Position numbers and translations under genes: made by a program | From: Haliclystus octoradiatus | Taxonomy: Eukaryota; Cnidaria; Staurozoa; Stauromedusae; Haliclystidae | Length of the DNA: 64,000 nt | Assembly (NCBI GenBank): GCA_916610825.1 | Contig: OU744448.1 | Location: 22,237,032 to 22,301,031 of the forward strand | Reading direction: 5' to 3' | Notes under the pieces: model-generated | Seen by the model: the letters and a program-made list of their open reading frames with translations, nothing else | What the model was told of the DNA's origin: nothing | The model's database searches: none | Part shown: one piece after another, positions 9,121 to 20,739 of the stretch | Layout: the number at the start of each line of letters is the position of its first letter | Numbering within the stretch: the first letter of the stretch is position 1

Positions 9121-12026
9121 CATCCCAACCCTGGACCAATTCATAATATTAACATCGTCAGCTGGAACTGCAACAGTCTAAGGGGGAAGCAGCACGAAAT
9201 CGACCACCTCACTAATAAATTATCACCGAATATCATTGCCCTATGTGAAATCAAATTAAACACTAATATCAGCAATAAGCAAATAGACTTAGATGGATTC
9301 ACTCTACATAGGAAAGACCGTCCCAACAGCACTGCTGGAGGTGGGCTTGTATTCTACATCAACGACAACATCGCTTGCAGAAGAAAATCTAAATGGGAAA
9401 ATAACGAAATTCAGATGATGGCATTCGATATTAAATTTGGCTTAAAAAAGGTGTCAATAATATTAGCATACCGGCCACCAAATTTGCACTGAAAAAGTAT
9501 TTTGACTGTCTGAATAGTATTATGGAAACATTACTTAGATCAAGATCTGAGGTAGTATTGCTAGGTGATTTGAATTGCGATATTAGCAAAAAAGTGAATA
9601 ACACTCCTGGACAATCCCTTCAACAATTTATTGATAACTACGCTCTCATCAATCTGATCAATGGACCAACCAGACCATCATCAGGGACATCACTTGATGT
9701 CATACTCGTATCGCATCCAAGACACTTCGTTGCTAGTAACATCATCGCAACTGGAGCTTCCGACCACAGTATCTGCATGACAACATACAAAACTAAATGC
9801 CTACGCACACAGCCAAGATTAATAACTTACAGAAAAATGAAAAATACAAACTTTACTTCACTCAATAATGATCTCTGTGGGATACCATGGGAACGTATGT
9901 ATACTAATGATAACGGTGAGCTACTGTCAGCCGATGATGTATGGAACAGATGGTTCTTTGAAGTTAACTCAGTCATAGAGAAACATTCACCATTGACATC
10001 TAAACTTATCAAGGCACAACGACCACCATGGATTACAGCTATCATCGACGAAGCTATCAGACTCAGAGATCACTTATCGAAGTTACCACGAAATGAAGAA
10101 AATATCCACCGCTTCCACACTCAACGGAATCTAGTCACGAAAATTAAACGACACAGCCTCCAACAATATCTTAGACAATATCCAAGAAACATCTTCAAAG
10201 ACTGAACCCTCAAAATTTCACCCTAACCTACAAAAGATCACTGGTATTGGGAAAAACAAATCTGCCAACGTAGCTAATTTATTAGAAAACAATTGCTTAA
10301 TAACCTCCGCTAAAGAAAAAGCACAAATAATAGGAAGACGTTTTAAAAAATGTATACCACCTACTCCAAACTGGACTGCCGACTATCTCAAAAATCACCC
10401 AAGCATACATCAAATCATGAATCGCTCCTGCACTTCCTTCTGTTTTCAATACACATCAGACAATGAAGTATATAACATTATCAAAAGATTCAGAACTAAT
10501 AAGGCAACTGGGGCCGATAACATATCCGCAAGCTTCCTCAAAACTATCCTACCTAGCCTCACCTCTCCTATTACCGATCTATTCAATCACTTAATAACAA
10601 TAAATGAAATACCAAAAGCCTGGAAACATGGCATAGTCTCACCAATATACAAAAAAACGATCCATCAAATAAAGAAAATTATCGACCAATTACCATCCTC
10701 ACTCATATCTCCAAAGCATTCGAGAAAATCTTAGCAAATCACCTCCAACATCACTTCAAACCAATTTTCCCACCTGATATGTTTGGCTTTGTACATAGTC
10801 ACTGTGCTGAAATGGCCCTCATGAAACTCACACAAGATTGTAAAACAGCCATCAACAAAAAACAAACTACTGCAATCGTCTCCCTCGATCTCTCCAAGGC
10901 ATTTGATATGGTACACCATAAACTTTTGATGGAAAAATTGAGAGCTTACGGTGTAAATCCATCAAGTTGTAACTTAATCAACAATTACCTAAGTGGAAGA
11001 ACACAATCTATCAGAGTTGAAAGTCAGACTTCCTCGCCCTTCTCCTGCCCTCGGGGAGTCCCACAAGGATCGATAATATCACCACTACTATTTAATATCT
11101 ACGTAGCAGACTTTTCATTTCTTCCAATAACCTCTTCCATCATACGATACGCAGATGATACAACGCTATACTATTCCTCCAACCACAAAAACACTGCTGT
11201 CCAACACCTCAACAAAGACTTGGAAAAGGTGCACCAATGGTTCCAGCTGAATTGTCTAAAACTGAACCCCTCAAAAACTCAATGCCTACTAATCACTCAC
11301 ATTCCAGAACCCGACATTCACGTTACGAGCGCAAATCTTCTAAGTACTAATCAAATACATAACAAAGACATTACAATCGATGATGTAACCTTACCTTGGC
11401 TCAATATAATAAAGATACTCGGTGCTCACATTGACAGTAGATTAAACATGAGATGTCATCTTCGCAATTGCATCAGAAAAGCCAATCTCTCCCTATATCA
11501 AATCAAACAGGTTAAAAAATCCCTAAACCCACACCTTGCCGATACACTTTACACGACATATATCCGTCCTCACCTAGAACATTGTAGCCTACTTCTTCTT
11601 GGAATTAATCAAACGGATAGACTAAAATTAGAAAGAATTCAAGAAAGATCACTAAAACACCTAACACGACCCAATACTGGAAAAGAATATCGTCTTCCAT
11701 CTCTACACGTCAGAAGAATAGTAAAATTAACCAATATGATCCACAAAACACTCATAACAGAAACTCCAAAACTTTTACACTCCCTCTTCAAGATATCCAA
11801 CACTAAATATACGTCATCTTGCCGTCCAAACAAACTCATCCCACCAATTTGCAGAACAACCCTGATGAAATGGTCGATTGTAGCAGTAGGTACTAGAGTC
11901 TGGAACTTTATCCCGGAAGTAATACGTGGGGAAGCAATAAGAACATTCAAAGAGTCAACTCTTGCGTATTTGACATTCCTGGAATGGAAAATAAATTATT
12001 GGTTTATGTCAATCAGCTGTCGATAG
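9121..12026 (+). pseudogene. LINE ORF2 (endonuclease-reverse transcriptase), frameshifted
   Basis: The frame begins with HPNPGP and a VSWNCNSL endonuclease start, then LGDLNCD, SLDVILVSHP and GASDHS, the catalytic motifs of an APE-type endonuclease. The reverse transcriptase follows: NKATGADNIS, SLDLSKAFDMVHH, GVPQGSIISPLLFNIYV and the active-site IRYADD. The C-terminus has the conserved SLHVRRIVKL region and ends near 12026. Frame breaks lie near 9488 (a stop follows YRPPNLH), near 10190 and near 10680, so no single protein can be made. Motif style suits the Jockey/CR1 superfamily, but the clade is not settled. Confidence 0.9.
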
Positions 12027-12300
12027 TTAGATTATAATGTTATAAATATCAAAAACACTAGCATTCTCGTCATAAATATAATACAATTAACATAATTATG
12101 GAACTTATCTCGTTCAAAAAACGAAAAAATAATAATTATAATTATAATGTTAATGATAAAAAAAAAAAATAAAAAATAAAAATAATAATAATAATAATAA
12201 TAACAAAATAAAAATAAAAATTATATTATATTATTAATACTATTATCCTTATCATTATTTCTACTAATTTACAATATTATAATTAATAATTTTCTTTTAA

Positions 12301-12374
12301 ATTCGTATCAATGTATAAACGAGCATTTGCTCATTTTGGTTACGAATCGAAATAAAATTACACACACACACCCC
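12301..12374 (+). other. LINE 3'-terminal stem-loop and (CA)n tail
   Basis: The outer stem ATTCGTA (12301-12307) pairs with TACGAAT (12341-12347), and an inner stem GAGC/GCTC closes a small loop at 12321-12332. A (CA)n run and a short C run end the element. The truncated copy at 37.0 kb has the same structure and tail, so this is probably the recognition site for the element's reverse transcriptase. Confidence 0.7.
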
Positions 12375-12383
12375 CAACGTGGC

Positions 12384-13363
12384 TTAACGGTTTTCCGGGA
12401 CCGGAGAAGTAGAACGTGACTGTGCAGGAGAATTTCGAGTGGTACGAGTAGAAACGTGACTGGGTTTAGTAGCAGGCCATTGACACCACGATTTGCATGA
12501 TCTTGCGTCGCCAGCGTAAAAAATGTGAGCACGACAAATTTGTGGAGGTTGGTTTTTGTGAAAAGCCTTTACAACATACAATTTATTAGAGTTATTATTG
12601 AAATTGTTAGAATTGGAATAATTGGGTTTGTTATTAGTGCGACGGTTAACATTACTCACTAAAAGAGCAGATTCATTAGATGTACTAGCTATTACCTGAA
12701 CTGAGGGAATAGAATCTAATTTAGTAGCACCCCAAACGGTATCAGCAATCTTCAAGAATTGGTCGGAAGGCAAATGTAAATGTCCTAAGAGAAGATCGCA
12801 GACCTTAGTGGGCAGAGCATTCATTAGGCGGTGATGAACCAGGTTTTCATGGGCAGGGATACCAGACATTGAAAAGGCTTTCTTATTTTTAAAGCACAAA
12901 CACTTGGTTTAAGAACGTCAAGAGATACCTCACCTAATGCTTCCTCAAGGCGTTGTTGTTCAGTCTTCTGAAAAAGTTGTATAATTCTTATCTTGATATC
13001 AGTATAGGGCGTAGCAGAGGCAAACAGTTCCGGTGTGACTTTCAAATGTCCAATGTCTGATGGTAATTCAGCTACGATGTATTGGAAGCTTGTTAGTTCT
13101 TTTATAATCCTTCGTATTCCAAATAAACACTCCATTTGGTAAAACCAAAATACAATTTGTAATCGATGAAATGGCGGTAGCTTAAGATTTGCCGTGGAAA
13201 TTCCAGCAGATGAAATGCGGTCGTCATCTTGAAACGTTTGTAGTGGGCGAGGCAGAGGAGTCGACGTAGTAGATATTGATGTATTCATATTGCGAGAAGG
13301 CAACGGGTTATTCTCGGGGTCACCATTTGTAGTAGGCATATCAATAACAACAGAACGATTCAT
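12384..13363 (-). pseudogene. Ty3/gypsy gag (element A, 5' part), frameshifted
   Basis: Two overlapping minus-strand frames form a gag. 13363-12824 starts MNRSVVIDMP and carries LPPF, a WFYQMECLF helix and the capsid-like KIRIIQLFQKTEQQRLEEAL. 12899-12384 continues with LVHHRLMNALPTKV and a cysteine/histidine cluster, CRAHIFYAGDARSCKSWCQW, resembling the degenerate zinc knuckle of this gag family. The frame change lies near 12860-12890. The gag ends at a stop (PENR*) just before the LINE insertion. An equivalent stop occurs at the same place in the copy at 26.3 kb, so a gag stop before pol may be normal for the family. A partial 5' LTR may lie at 13440-13520. Confidence 0.75.
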
Positions 13364-13509
13364 GTTGTTGTGTTTAATGATATCGGTAAAAATATATATA
13401 ACTGCTTCTTAGCTTGAGCTTACATCGACTGACCTCAACCAACTTGATCAGCTATAATTACATTATATATGTGTTAATTTATTATTATACGAGGCTAATG
13501 TACTAATAT

Positions 13510-15120
13510 GGAAACGAGGCTGTTTCCAGCACTACAATAGAAAAGGTTCGAAGATAAAAGGTTTTACAATCTTCTCTACATTAGATGGAAGGACTGGATT
13601 TATGCAATTGGTTCTTGATGAAGAGAGTAGCTATCTGACTACGTTTGCTATCCCATCTGGTAGATATCGTTTCTTACGTCTACCATTTGGAATCACATCA
13701 GCACCTGAAGTCTTTCATCTTTGACCGCAGTGCTAGAACGCTGCAAAGAAATTAATCTAAAACTCAACTACGAGAAAAGGCCAATTCAACCTGCCTGAAA
13801 TAAAGTATCTTGGTCAAATCATCAGTAAAACCGGTGTATCAATTGATCCGAAACGTGTCGAAGCCATTTTTAATATGCCGCAGCCAAAGGAAAAAGAGGA
13901 TCTAAAACGCATTCTTGGTATGGTGACAAATGTGTCAAAGTTTTGTCCACACTTGTCTGAGAAATCCTTAACACTACGAGACATATTGAGAGAAGACATA
14001 ATATTCCTTTGGGACGAGAATAACACAAAAGCATTGGCAAAAATTAAAGAACTGGTCACATCTGCTCTAACACTTTAATTGTACGATGTAAATGCGGCAC
14101 TAACTGTCGTAGTAGACGCCTCAAACTATGGAGTAGGAGCGGTACTATTGCAAGGCAACAGACCAATTGAATATGCTTCATGCACTCTGAATTTGACTCA
14201 GAAAATGTATGCTCCAATTAAAAAAGAGATGTTGGCAGTCCAATATGGGTTAACTCGTTCCAGCAATACATATTTGGCCAACCAGTGACTGTTCAAATTG
14301 ATCATAAGCCACTTCTGGCAATAATGAACAAGCCAATCTCAGAAGATTCCCACGACTCGCACGGATGCGCTTGAAATGCCTCCGTTATGGAATAAAGCTA
14401 CAATATGTACCTGATTAGATTTTAGCAGACATAACGTCGAGGGCATTCGAAGACACTTTATACAAGAATGACACGGATGCAGAAATCATCCTTATATGTG
14501 ATGTGATAGCACCTGGCAAGCAAGAAGATGCAATGCAGGCTACCAAGGATGATCCAACTCTCCAAACTCTTATCAAGTTCGTAGAGAATGGATGGCCAGA
14601 GAAGAAAAATACCCCTTTCAAATCGTGTCCACAGATGCCTGCTAGTGTTTTGGATCGCTGGCAGTAGACCTCTATTCCAAATGGACATGCGTTGCACAAT
14701 TAAACCAAACCAAAACAAGTGATGTCATAACAACACTGAATAAATTGTTCTTTGATTATGGCATACCAGAACAATTGATAAGTGACAATGAACCACACTT
14801 TGGCAGTCAAGAGCTCAGAAAATACTGCAGAGACAGAAAAGTTGCACAGATTACATCAAGCCCTGTTTACCCGCAGTCGAACGGAGCAGCCGAAAGACAT
14901 GTACAAAATGTGAAAATTCACCTACGCAAAATGGCTGAAGAAGGGAAATCTTTGGAAGAAACAATATCTTGCATCAGAAATTAACCACTTGATGATGGCG
15001 TCCCTTCCCCGGCAGTATTGGTAAAAGGAAAAAATCTGAGAAGCGACCTATATTTCGTCACCCCCAACTATTACCTCAACAGTGGAAAGCTAAAGATGTC
15101 AGTAAAATAGTAAAATAATA
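13510..15120 (+). pseudogene. Decayed Ty3/gypsy pol
   Basis: Pieces in several frames run in order. Reverse transcriptase comes first (FSTLDGRTGFMQL, RFLRLPFGITSAPEVFH), then a connection segment (IKYLGQIISKTGVSID). RNase H follows (VVDASNYGVGAVLLQ, TVQIDHKPLLAIM) and then the integrase core (GIPEQLISDNEPHFG, SSPVYPQSNGAAERHVQ). The catalytic palm motif YxDD region and much of the integrase zinc domain are deleted, and stops and frameshifts are frequent. It resembles the intact element at 50-54.6 kb in motif order but is clearly divergent, so it is an older, separate insertion in the opposite orientation to gypsy A. Confidence 0.85.
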
Positions 15121-15851
15121 ATAATAGTAATGATGATAACGGAACGCGAAGCTTACCTACTTCTACAAGTAATGACTTGTATGTCTTTCTTAATGAAACA
15201 CAGGCGAAAAGTACGAAGTACAAAACAAAATATGCAGTAAATATTTTCAACGGTATGCTATTGTGACATTGAAATACTATTTATATGAGGAAATTAATTC
15301 CGGAATGTTCGGCCTAGTTTCAGTATCCAAAACAAAACTGGAAACCTTCCGATCGATATTTGTACCAAAATCGTCCACTCGTGTGAATACTCTGAACATT
15401 GCAGCATTACAACAACAGACCATCTACCACACAATTGAGGCAATGTAGTACAGTTCTCTCTGGTTCACTTGTTGGTGGTACAGCAAGCAATTTATTTCGT
15501 ATCAGAAGTGAAGAAGAGCAAGGAAACACGAGTTAGGTTATAGACTTGATGTTGTTTGATAGAATTATAAATGTTGATTATTCTGGAATCTTATCTGATC
15601 ATCTGAAGTTCTGTATTTTGCAAATAAAATAGACACGCGGTCGTCACAGGAAAAGCGGTGATTCCTATTGGCTCATTGCCGACCCTTTGTTATTCCTGTT
15701 GGTGTGATTGGTTGGTCGAATTCTTCTGAGTTCTTCTGACGCTTTTCAGAAGAAAAATGAACTTATCAGTTTCGATAGTGCTGCAGTGTGGTCCGATATT
15801 TTGTAAAGAATACTAACAATTTATAATATTTATTACATAGAATCGATTTAT
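15121..15851. other. No gene seen
   Basis: Probably decayed 3' sequence of the gypsy pseudogene. A 61-residue frame at 15263-15448 has no recognisable motif. An AATAAA-like signal (CAAATAAAAT) lies near 15620 and could mark an old LTR. Confidence 0.4.
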
Positions 15852-16039
15852 AAAAGGTTACCACACTGCAGCCGTGTTTGGATCACCTCATCCAAACACG
15901 AGGGGTGTTGGGAGACATTTGAAAGCTGAAAAACACTCACCATACGGGCTCTTGTTTCTCTGATGCATTCTCGTGTCTCCCAACACCCCTCGTGTTTGGA
16001 TGAGGCGATCCAAACATGGCTGCCGTGTGGTAACCCTTT
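15852..16039. repeat. Foldback element with nested palindromes
   Basis: Two arms of about 66 bp (15852-15917 and 15974-16039) are inverted copies with only a few mismatches, separated by 56 bases. Each arm itself contains a smaller inverted repeat. On the left, CGTGTTTGGAT and ATCCAAACACG flank a 6-base loop. The outer ends are AAAAGGTTACCACACTGCAG and its complement. No coding capacity; probably a foldback MITE. Confidence 0.85.
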
Positions 16040-18082
16040 ACTCTTATCAGTAATTATTCCATAGAGACCTGATCAATTGACCCATTACCAGCATGAATCA
16101 TGAAGAAGTGTTTTATTAGCCTTATTCCTGCGTTATAACACTAATCAGCAACAAATCATTGACACTAGGCTATATGCTCGGAGACTTAAAAATCATATAT
16201 ATATATACCAATAGAGCGTAAATCGTCGTGCCTGTCTGAATGTTTGTCCTCTTTTCACGCATTTATTATCTCCATGAAGTATGACGATAAAAGACATGTG
16301 CAGTTTTTTGATTGGTGAAGAAACAAAATTGTTGTGGTGTTTTGAAGTTTCAAAAAGCAGTCACGCTCCAGCTGTTTTAGAAAGTTTCTAAACATCTGAT
16401 TGAATAACTTTTTTGTATTATCTCAAATCAAAACAGCACAAGGTAGAATCCAAGCATATTTCAAGGTACAATTATCAGCAAAAATAATTAAGATTTATGC
16501 AAAGCAATTTTACACCCAACCTTTTTAAGATGACCCACTTTATTTGGACAAAAAGGGCCTGGCACTAGTCCCGGTGTTGCATTTTTAATATTTTTTCTTG
16601 TCGGATTGACATATATTTTTATATCAAAGAATTGTGCATCATTTTCATACCAAAAATATTCAAGATAAAAAATTTCAAAATGGCTACAAAAGATTTGACT
16701 ACCATGCTATGCTCTGCTTTCTATGTAGATTAGTTTAATTAGTCTATTATTAACAAGGAATATGCATGTATATTATGCTCTTTTCACGCATTTATTAACC
16801 TATGAAATGTTCAGCTTATATTGTTTAAACATTGGTCTATAGATAGTGTTATGAAGAGTATGTAACTGTCTTTCATAGCTGTATATTCCCTTCCATATCG
16901 CTTCATCGTCTTGGAAATGCCAACAGAAAAGTATAAAGAATGGAGTTATCAGAAAGCCCTGAGTGAAGGGTATGCGGTCCCCCAATAAGAATTTAATTAT
17001 AGTATCTCCATGTGGGAGAGAGCTTTTATAACGGTGCTTAATGCATAGAAACAGTTTTATACACGCTATCTAATTAAGTTCATTATAATATGAAAAATGT
17101 ACAACCTGCAGATCATTTCGTCTGTCATAACGGAATTCAGCTGCAAATGGTATAGATCGCCAATATAATTAGACAACAGTGAATTGAAAACATCTTAAGA
17201 AACTAATACAATTAACAAAAACACTATCAGGCATTCACTGTACAGTATTGTAGCATCTATACGATTTATATGAAAGTTCATGTAAAAGTTTGAATGTAAT
17301 TTGTAACCTTTAAAATAAGCCCGGCATAAGATGTTTGTACTGGAAATGAATATATAGCATAATCATAACCAGTAATAATATGGCCAGTCTTTCCTCTTAC
17401 AATAATGACATTGTGATTTCTACTACACAGTTTAAATCCCCCCTAGACAGGAGAACGCAGGATAGAGGCTTAATTAAGCTAGAATTTTAATTTTTTCTCA
17501 AGAGTCCCGCAAAGAGTAAAAGTTGTCGGCTCCCATGATTCATTTCGCACTAATTACTCACATTGCGTGTAACAAGGTACTAGCATCTGCAAATGGAGCA
17601 AAAGTTCACGCATTTACTAACACAGAAAATGTGACAAGTAACGAATTTACAAACAATGACGATAGTACAGTACAAGTTGCGAGCTGCTCAAAAATGCTCG
17701 ACATTTTTGCTTGATAAGAAGAGATATCAATGTCATCATAGCGTCATCAATGAAAACTAGCCATTCCACATATTCAAGTGTGTTCAGCAATATTGCGTGA
17801 GCCTATAGACAACAGCACGACAAGAGCAAAACGTCAAAACTCCGAACTCGCTTATTCAATAATGCAAGCTGTATACAGGCACAAGTAATAACGAGAATTT
17901 AGAATTGATACATATAGCTCGAACAAAGTGTAAAACTGTAGATTAAAACTCCCCGAGTGAAATACACACATTAATAAAATAGCACTATAAATGTTTATCT
18001 ATAGCCATTGATTATACGAGCGAACCGAACATAATACATTTCGATTATTTCATTCATCCGAATTAAGTTCACTGTTAGCGCG
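16040..18082. other. No gene seen
   Basis: Low-GC DNA with a short (AT)n run near 16195 and the sequence CTCTTTTCACGCATTTATTA repeated near 16250 and 16780. Short frames (for example 16800-16985 and 17523-17714) show no motif or splice context. Confidence 0.5.
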
Positions 18083-18187
18083 CTCCGTATAACGCAGTTG
18101 AGCTTGCCAATGTATTAAGTTCGCATAGTCCAAGCGCGCTAACAGCGAACCTAATGCATTAAGCGCGCCTCTGCGTTATACGAGGGA
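18083..18187. repeat. GC-richer hairpin repeat
   Basis: The left arm 18083-18124 (starting CTCCGTATAACGCAG and ending AAGTTCGC) is the inverted counterpart of 18145-18187 (GCGAACCTAATGCATTAAG onward, then CTGCGTTATACGAG), with about 20 bases between. A second overlapping pair, GTTCACTGTTAGCGCGCT (18069) and AGCGCGCTAACAGCGAAC (18134), also pairs. It stands out from the AT-rich flanks and is probably a small MITE. Confidence 0.7.
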
Positions 18188-18629
18188 GCTAAATGCGAAC
18201 CGAATCAAATGCAGCTTTATCACAGAGCCGTGACTGTCTTCGTAATTGCCTTTATATGGCAATAAGCCGGGGGTTACAAATTAAAAAAAGCTTCAAGTCA
18301 TTGTTCTATTGATGTTTCCATGGTGAGGTTTTTAATCCGTTCGTAATAGAAATTCGAATAATTATGAAGATTATCATGTCTACGAATTAAAATGCATCTG
18401 GCCAAATACAAATTGAGTTGCAAGGGAAAAGCTTGATTAAATTCAAAAAAATAGAAAACATAACATTTGATTTGCAAGAAATCAAAGTAATCATAAGGAA
18501 GATTTATATATTTTACAACTTCCAAGTCAACGGAAGCTAAGTCTCCCGCTTCAACGAACAAAACAGTATAAAGTATTTTGGTCATGCGATCAAATTCCAA
18601 TTTCCACACAACAAATTTTCAATGACAAA

Positions 18630-18961
18630 AGAGACATGTCACATCACCTTACATTACATTACTCTCCTTTCAAAGTGCCCTGAAAGGTTATCCCATGCCC
18701 CTTTTGCAGTTCCTGCTGATCTGACATGGATTAAATGCGAGTCAGCTAGAGGTAAACACATCGTAGCCAATGCTTTTCACTTCGACGGCTGTACTCTCTC
18801 CTTGCCTTGTCGTTGGCCACTGCATCCAATTCTTCATCACCTGATACTATTCCCCTATAGTCCTTTGGAATGAGAAGCATAATTATTTTGAACTTCCATT
18901 GATGGTGGCTATCACCAGTAAATGTTTCGACTTTCATATTAATGCCATCAAAACTTGCCAT
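18630..18961 (-). pseudogene. Ty1/copia gag fragment
   Basis: The minus strand starts MASFDGINMKVETFTGD and continues HHQWKFKIIMLLIPKDYRGIV, the start of copia-type gag proteins (a short N-terminus, an F-G-W motif and a helix ending in G). After a frameshift near 18752, ADSHLIHVRSAGTAKGAWDNL carries on the same gag. No protease, integrase or RT follows, so only the front of the element remains. Confidence 0.65.
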
Positions 18962-20739
18962 GGGGCATAGCCTTGCTTTATTATACCCACGACAGTTATC
19001 TTTGCGCTTTTTAATTTCAAAATTAATTCGTTATACCATATACGCATCAGTATGTCAGTTATGTGATCATTTGCCCATAACCTGTTAAAACTGCACTTGT
19101 ATGTTTAGATAGCTTTTATTACGATTAACTCAAACTTCTAAATTAATGTAACTAGTCAATAACATTACATTGGCTTTCAGGCTTTATACCACTAAAGTAG
19201 ATACAATATATTGATTGTACCTTAAACAATGTTCTTATATAGAAGATAAATACGACACAGTTGATATAATAATCACTGAAGTATAATAATCTGCTCAGGT
19301 GCTATAGAGATCGTCTATAAGCGTACGTACTTTGACAATTAACACCACCCTCCTCCATTTACGCAGCTGTACGCTTTTCATATGACCATCCCGACCCCTC
19401 AACTGAGTACGTACTATATGACTGGCCCATTATATAATTAATAGTGGCTTGTATTTTAAAGAAGGCGCATGTTAATTTGGAGGGTAAAAAATGCACATCA
19501 CTATAGATTGCACATGAACACACAAATACAGGAATGCATTCGGGGAATGCATACATGCCTCCACTTAATCAACGGTTAGTACGGAAACACTAGTAACCTG
19601 GGACCTGACCTGGGACAAATACATTTTACAATTTGTATAGCATCTGATGGTATCAAATTTACAAATTGAGGGGCCAAGGGATGCATTTTTATTGTATAGA
19701 CCATATATAGCGTTGGTATAGACTCGCATATAGACCAGCTTTTTACTTATAACTGATACATAAATAGCATACATATTTTGATAGTTTAGCTCGAATGATA
19801 ACAGCCAACATTAGATTTGCATAGACGTAAATGTTAATGTTGTATTTCTTTTTCATTACTATATCTATGCGATATTTACAGACCTCATCATCTGATTAAA
19901 GAACCTTCGTAAGAATTTCATTTCTAGTTTACTCAGAATGATGCTGTTAGTAAACAAGATAGCACGCAAATTATGCCTGACCTCACTTTATTAAAAAACG
20001 TGATCAATAGCTGTTTTATTGTATCCGAGACAATAGAGTAATTTGATAATTGTTAACTCTTGTTTCTGTCAACAAAAGAGCGGTTCATTAAATGAAAATT
20101 ATGTAAACAAGAGCTTTTCATGTTGCCAATGAATCCATTTTCTTAATGAATGTCTATGGTTTCATCCCACTTTCACAAAGCACGAAAACGCGATTGGTCA
20201 ATCAAGCACAGCTTGACGCAGCTTGCAAGCACTAAACTGTTTCAATACGGTTTCATACATACCCTTGCAATGCAATTTCTGATATATTGTTATGACGTTC
20301 AAGACCTCATTTATATCAATCTATAGACAAAAGATGTCATTATGCTATTGCGAAAAGATTTTGTCGCTATATCACTTATCTTGAAATCGGCTTTTCGATT
20401 ACAATGTCCTGTTCGATTTGTATTTGAACACTTCAATGTACTATAGGTTATAGCCAGCTTTTGTCAGAGAATACTACAAATATGTGACCTGTGACTGTGA
20501 AGTCTACCTATGATGAAATTGATAAAAGCTCAAATACAGCGAACGTGCCTAACTTATTAAACACAAATTTTACTTCAGTCCTAATAAGCAGATAATCATT
20601 AACGGTATTTTACTCCTATATTCATCTAGAAAAGCGATTATATTGTTTGATTCATGGTTTACAAGGATTAATAATTTATTTTGTCATTGATCTTGCTCTC
20701 TCCTATAACTACAGCTTTTATATATCCAAGCCGTCAAAG
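18962..20739. other. Intergenic, upstream of the first MFS gene
   Basis: No coding or repeat structure recognised. An inverted CCAAT box (ATTGG) near 20190 and a TTTATATATCC stretch just before the start codon are the only promoter-like hints, and both are weak. Confidence 0.4.

Larger units (their letters stand above)
8183..12374 (+). mobile_element. Nearly full-length LINE inserted into gypsy element A
   Basis: Two-ORF non-LTR retrotransposon with a coiled-coil ORF1, an ORF2 with endonuclease and reverse transcriptase, an AT-rich 3' region and a terminal (CA)n tail. The limits are inferred from the hexamer CAACGT, present just left of the element (8177-8182) and just right of the CA tail (12375-12380). 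The gypsy gag resumes directly after the tail. ORF2 carries frameshifts, so this copy is probably not autonomous. Related copies lie at 28.5-29.4 kb and 37.0-37.9 kb. Confidence 0.8.

Noticed and set aside
18298-18609. 103-residue minus-strand frame after the copia fragment
   Set aside because: Does not continue the copia gag and shows no motif; probably chance.
20647-20739. N-terminal extension of MFS paralog 1
   Set aside because: The upstream start codon is TTG. The ATG at 20740 aligns with the paralogs and gives a normal length.
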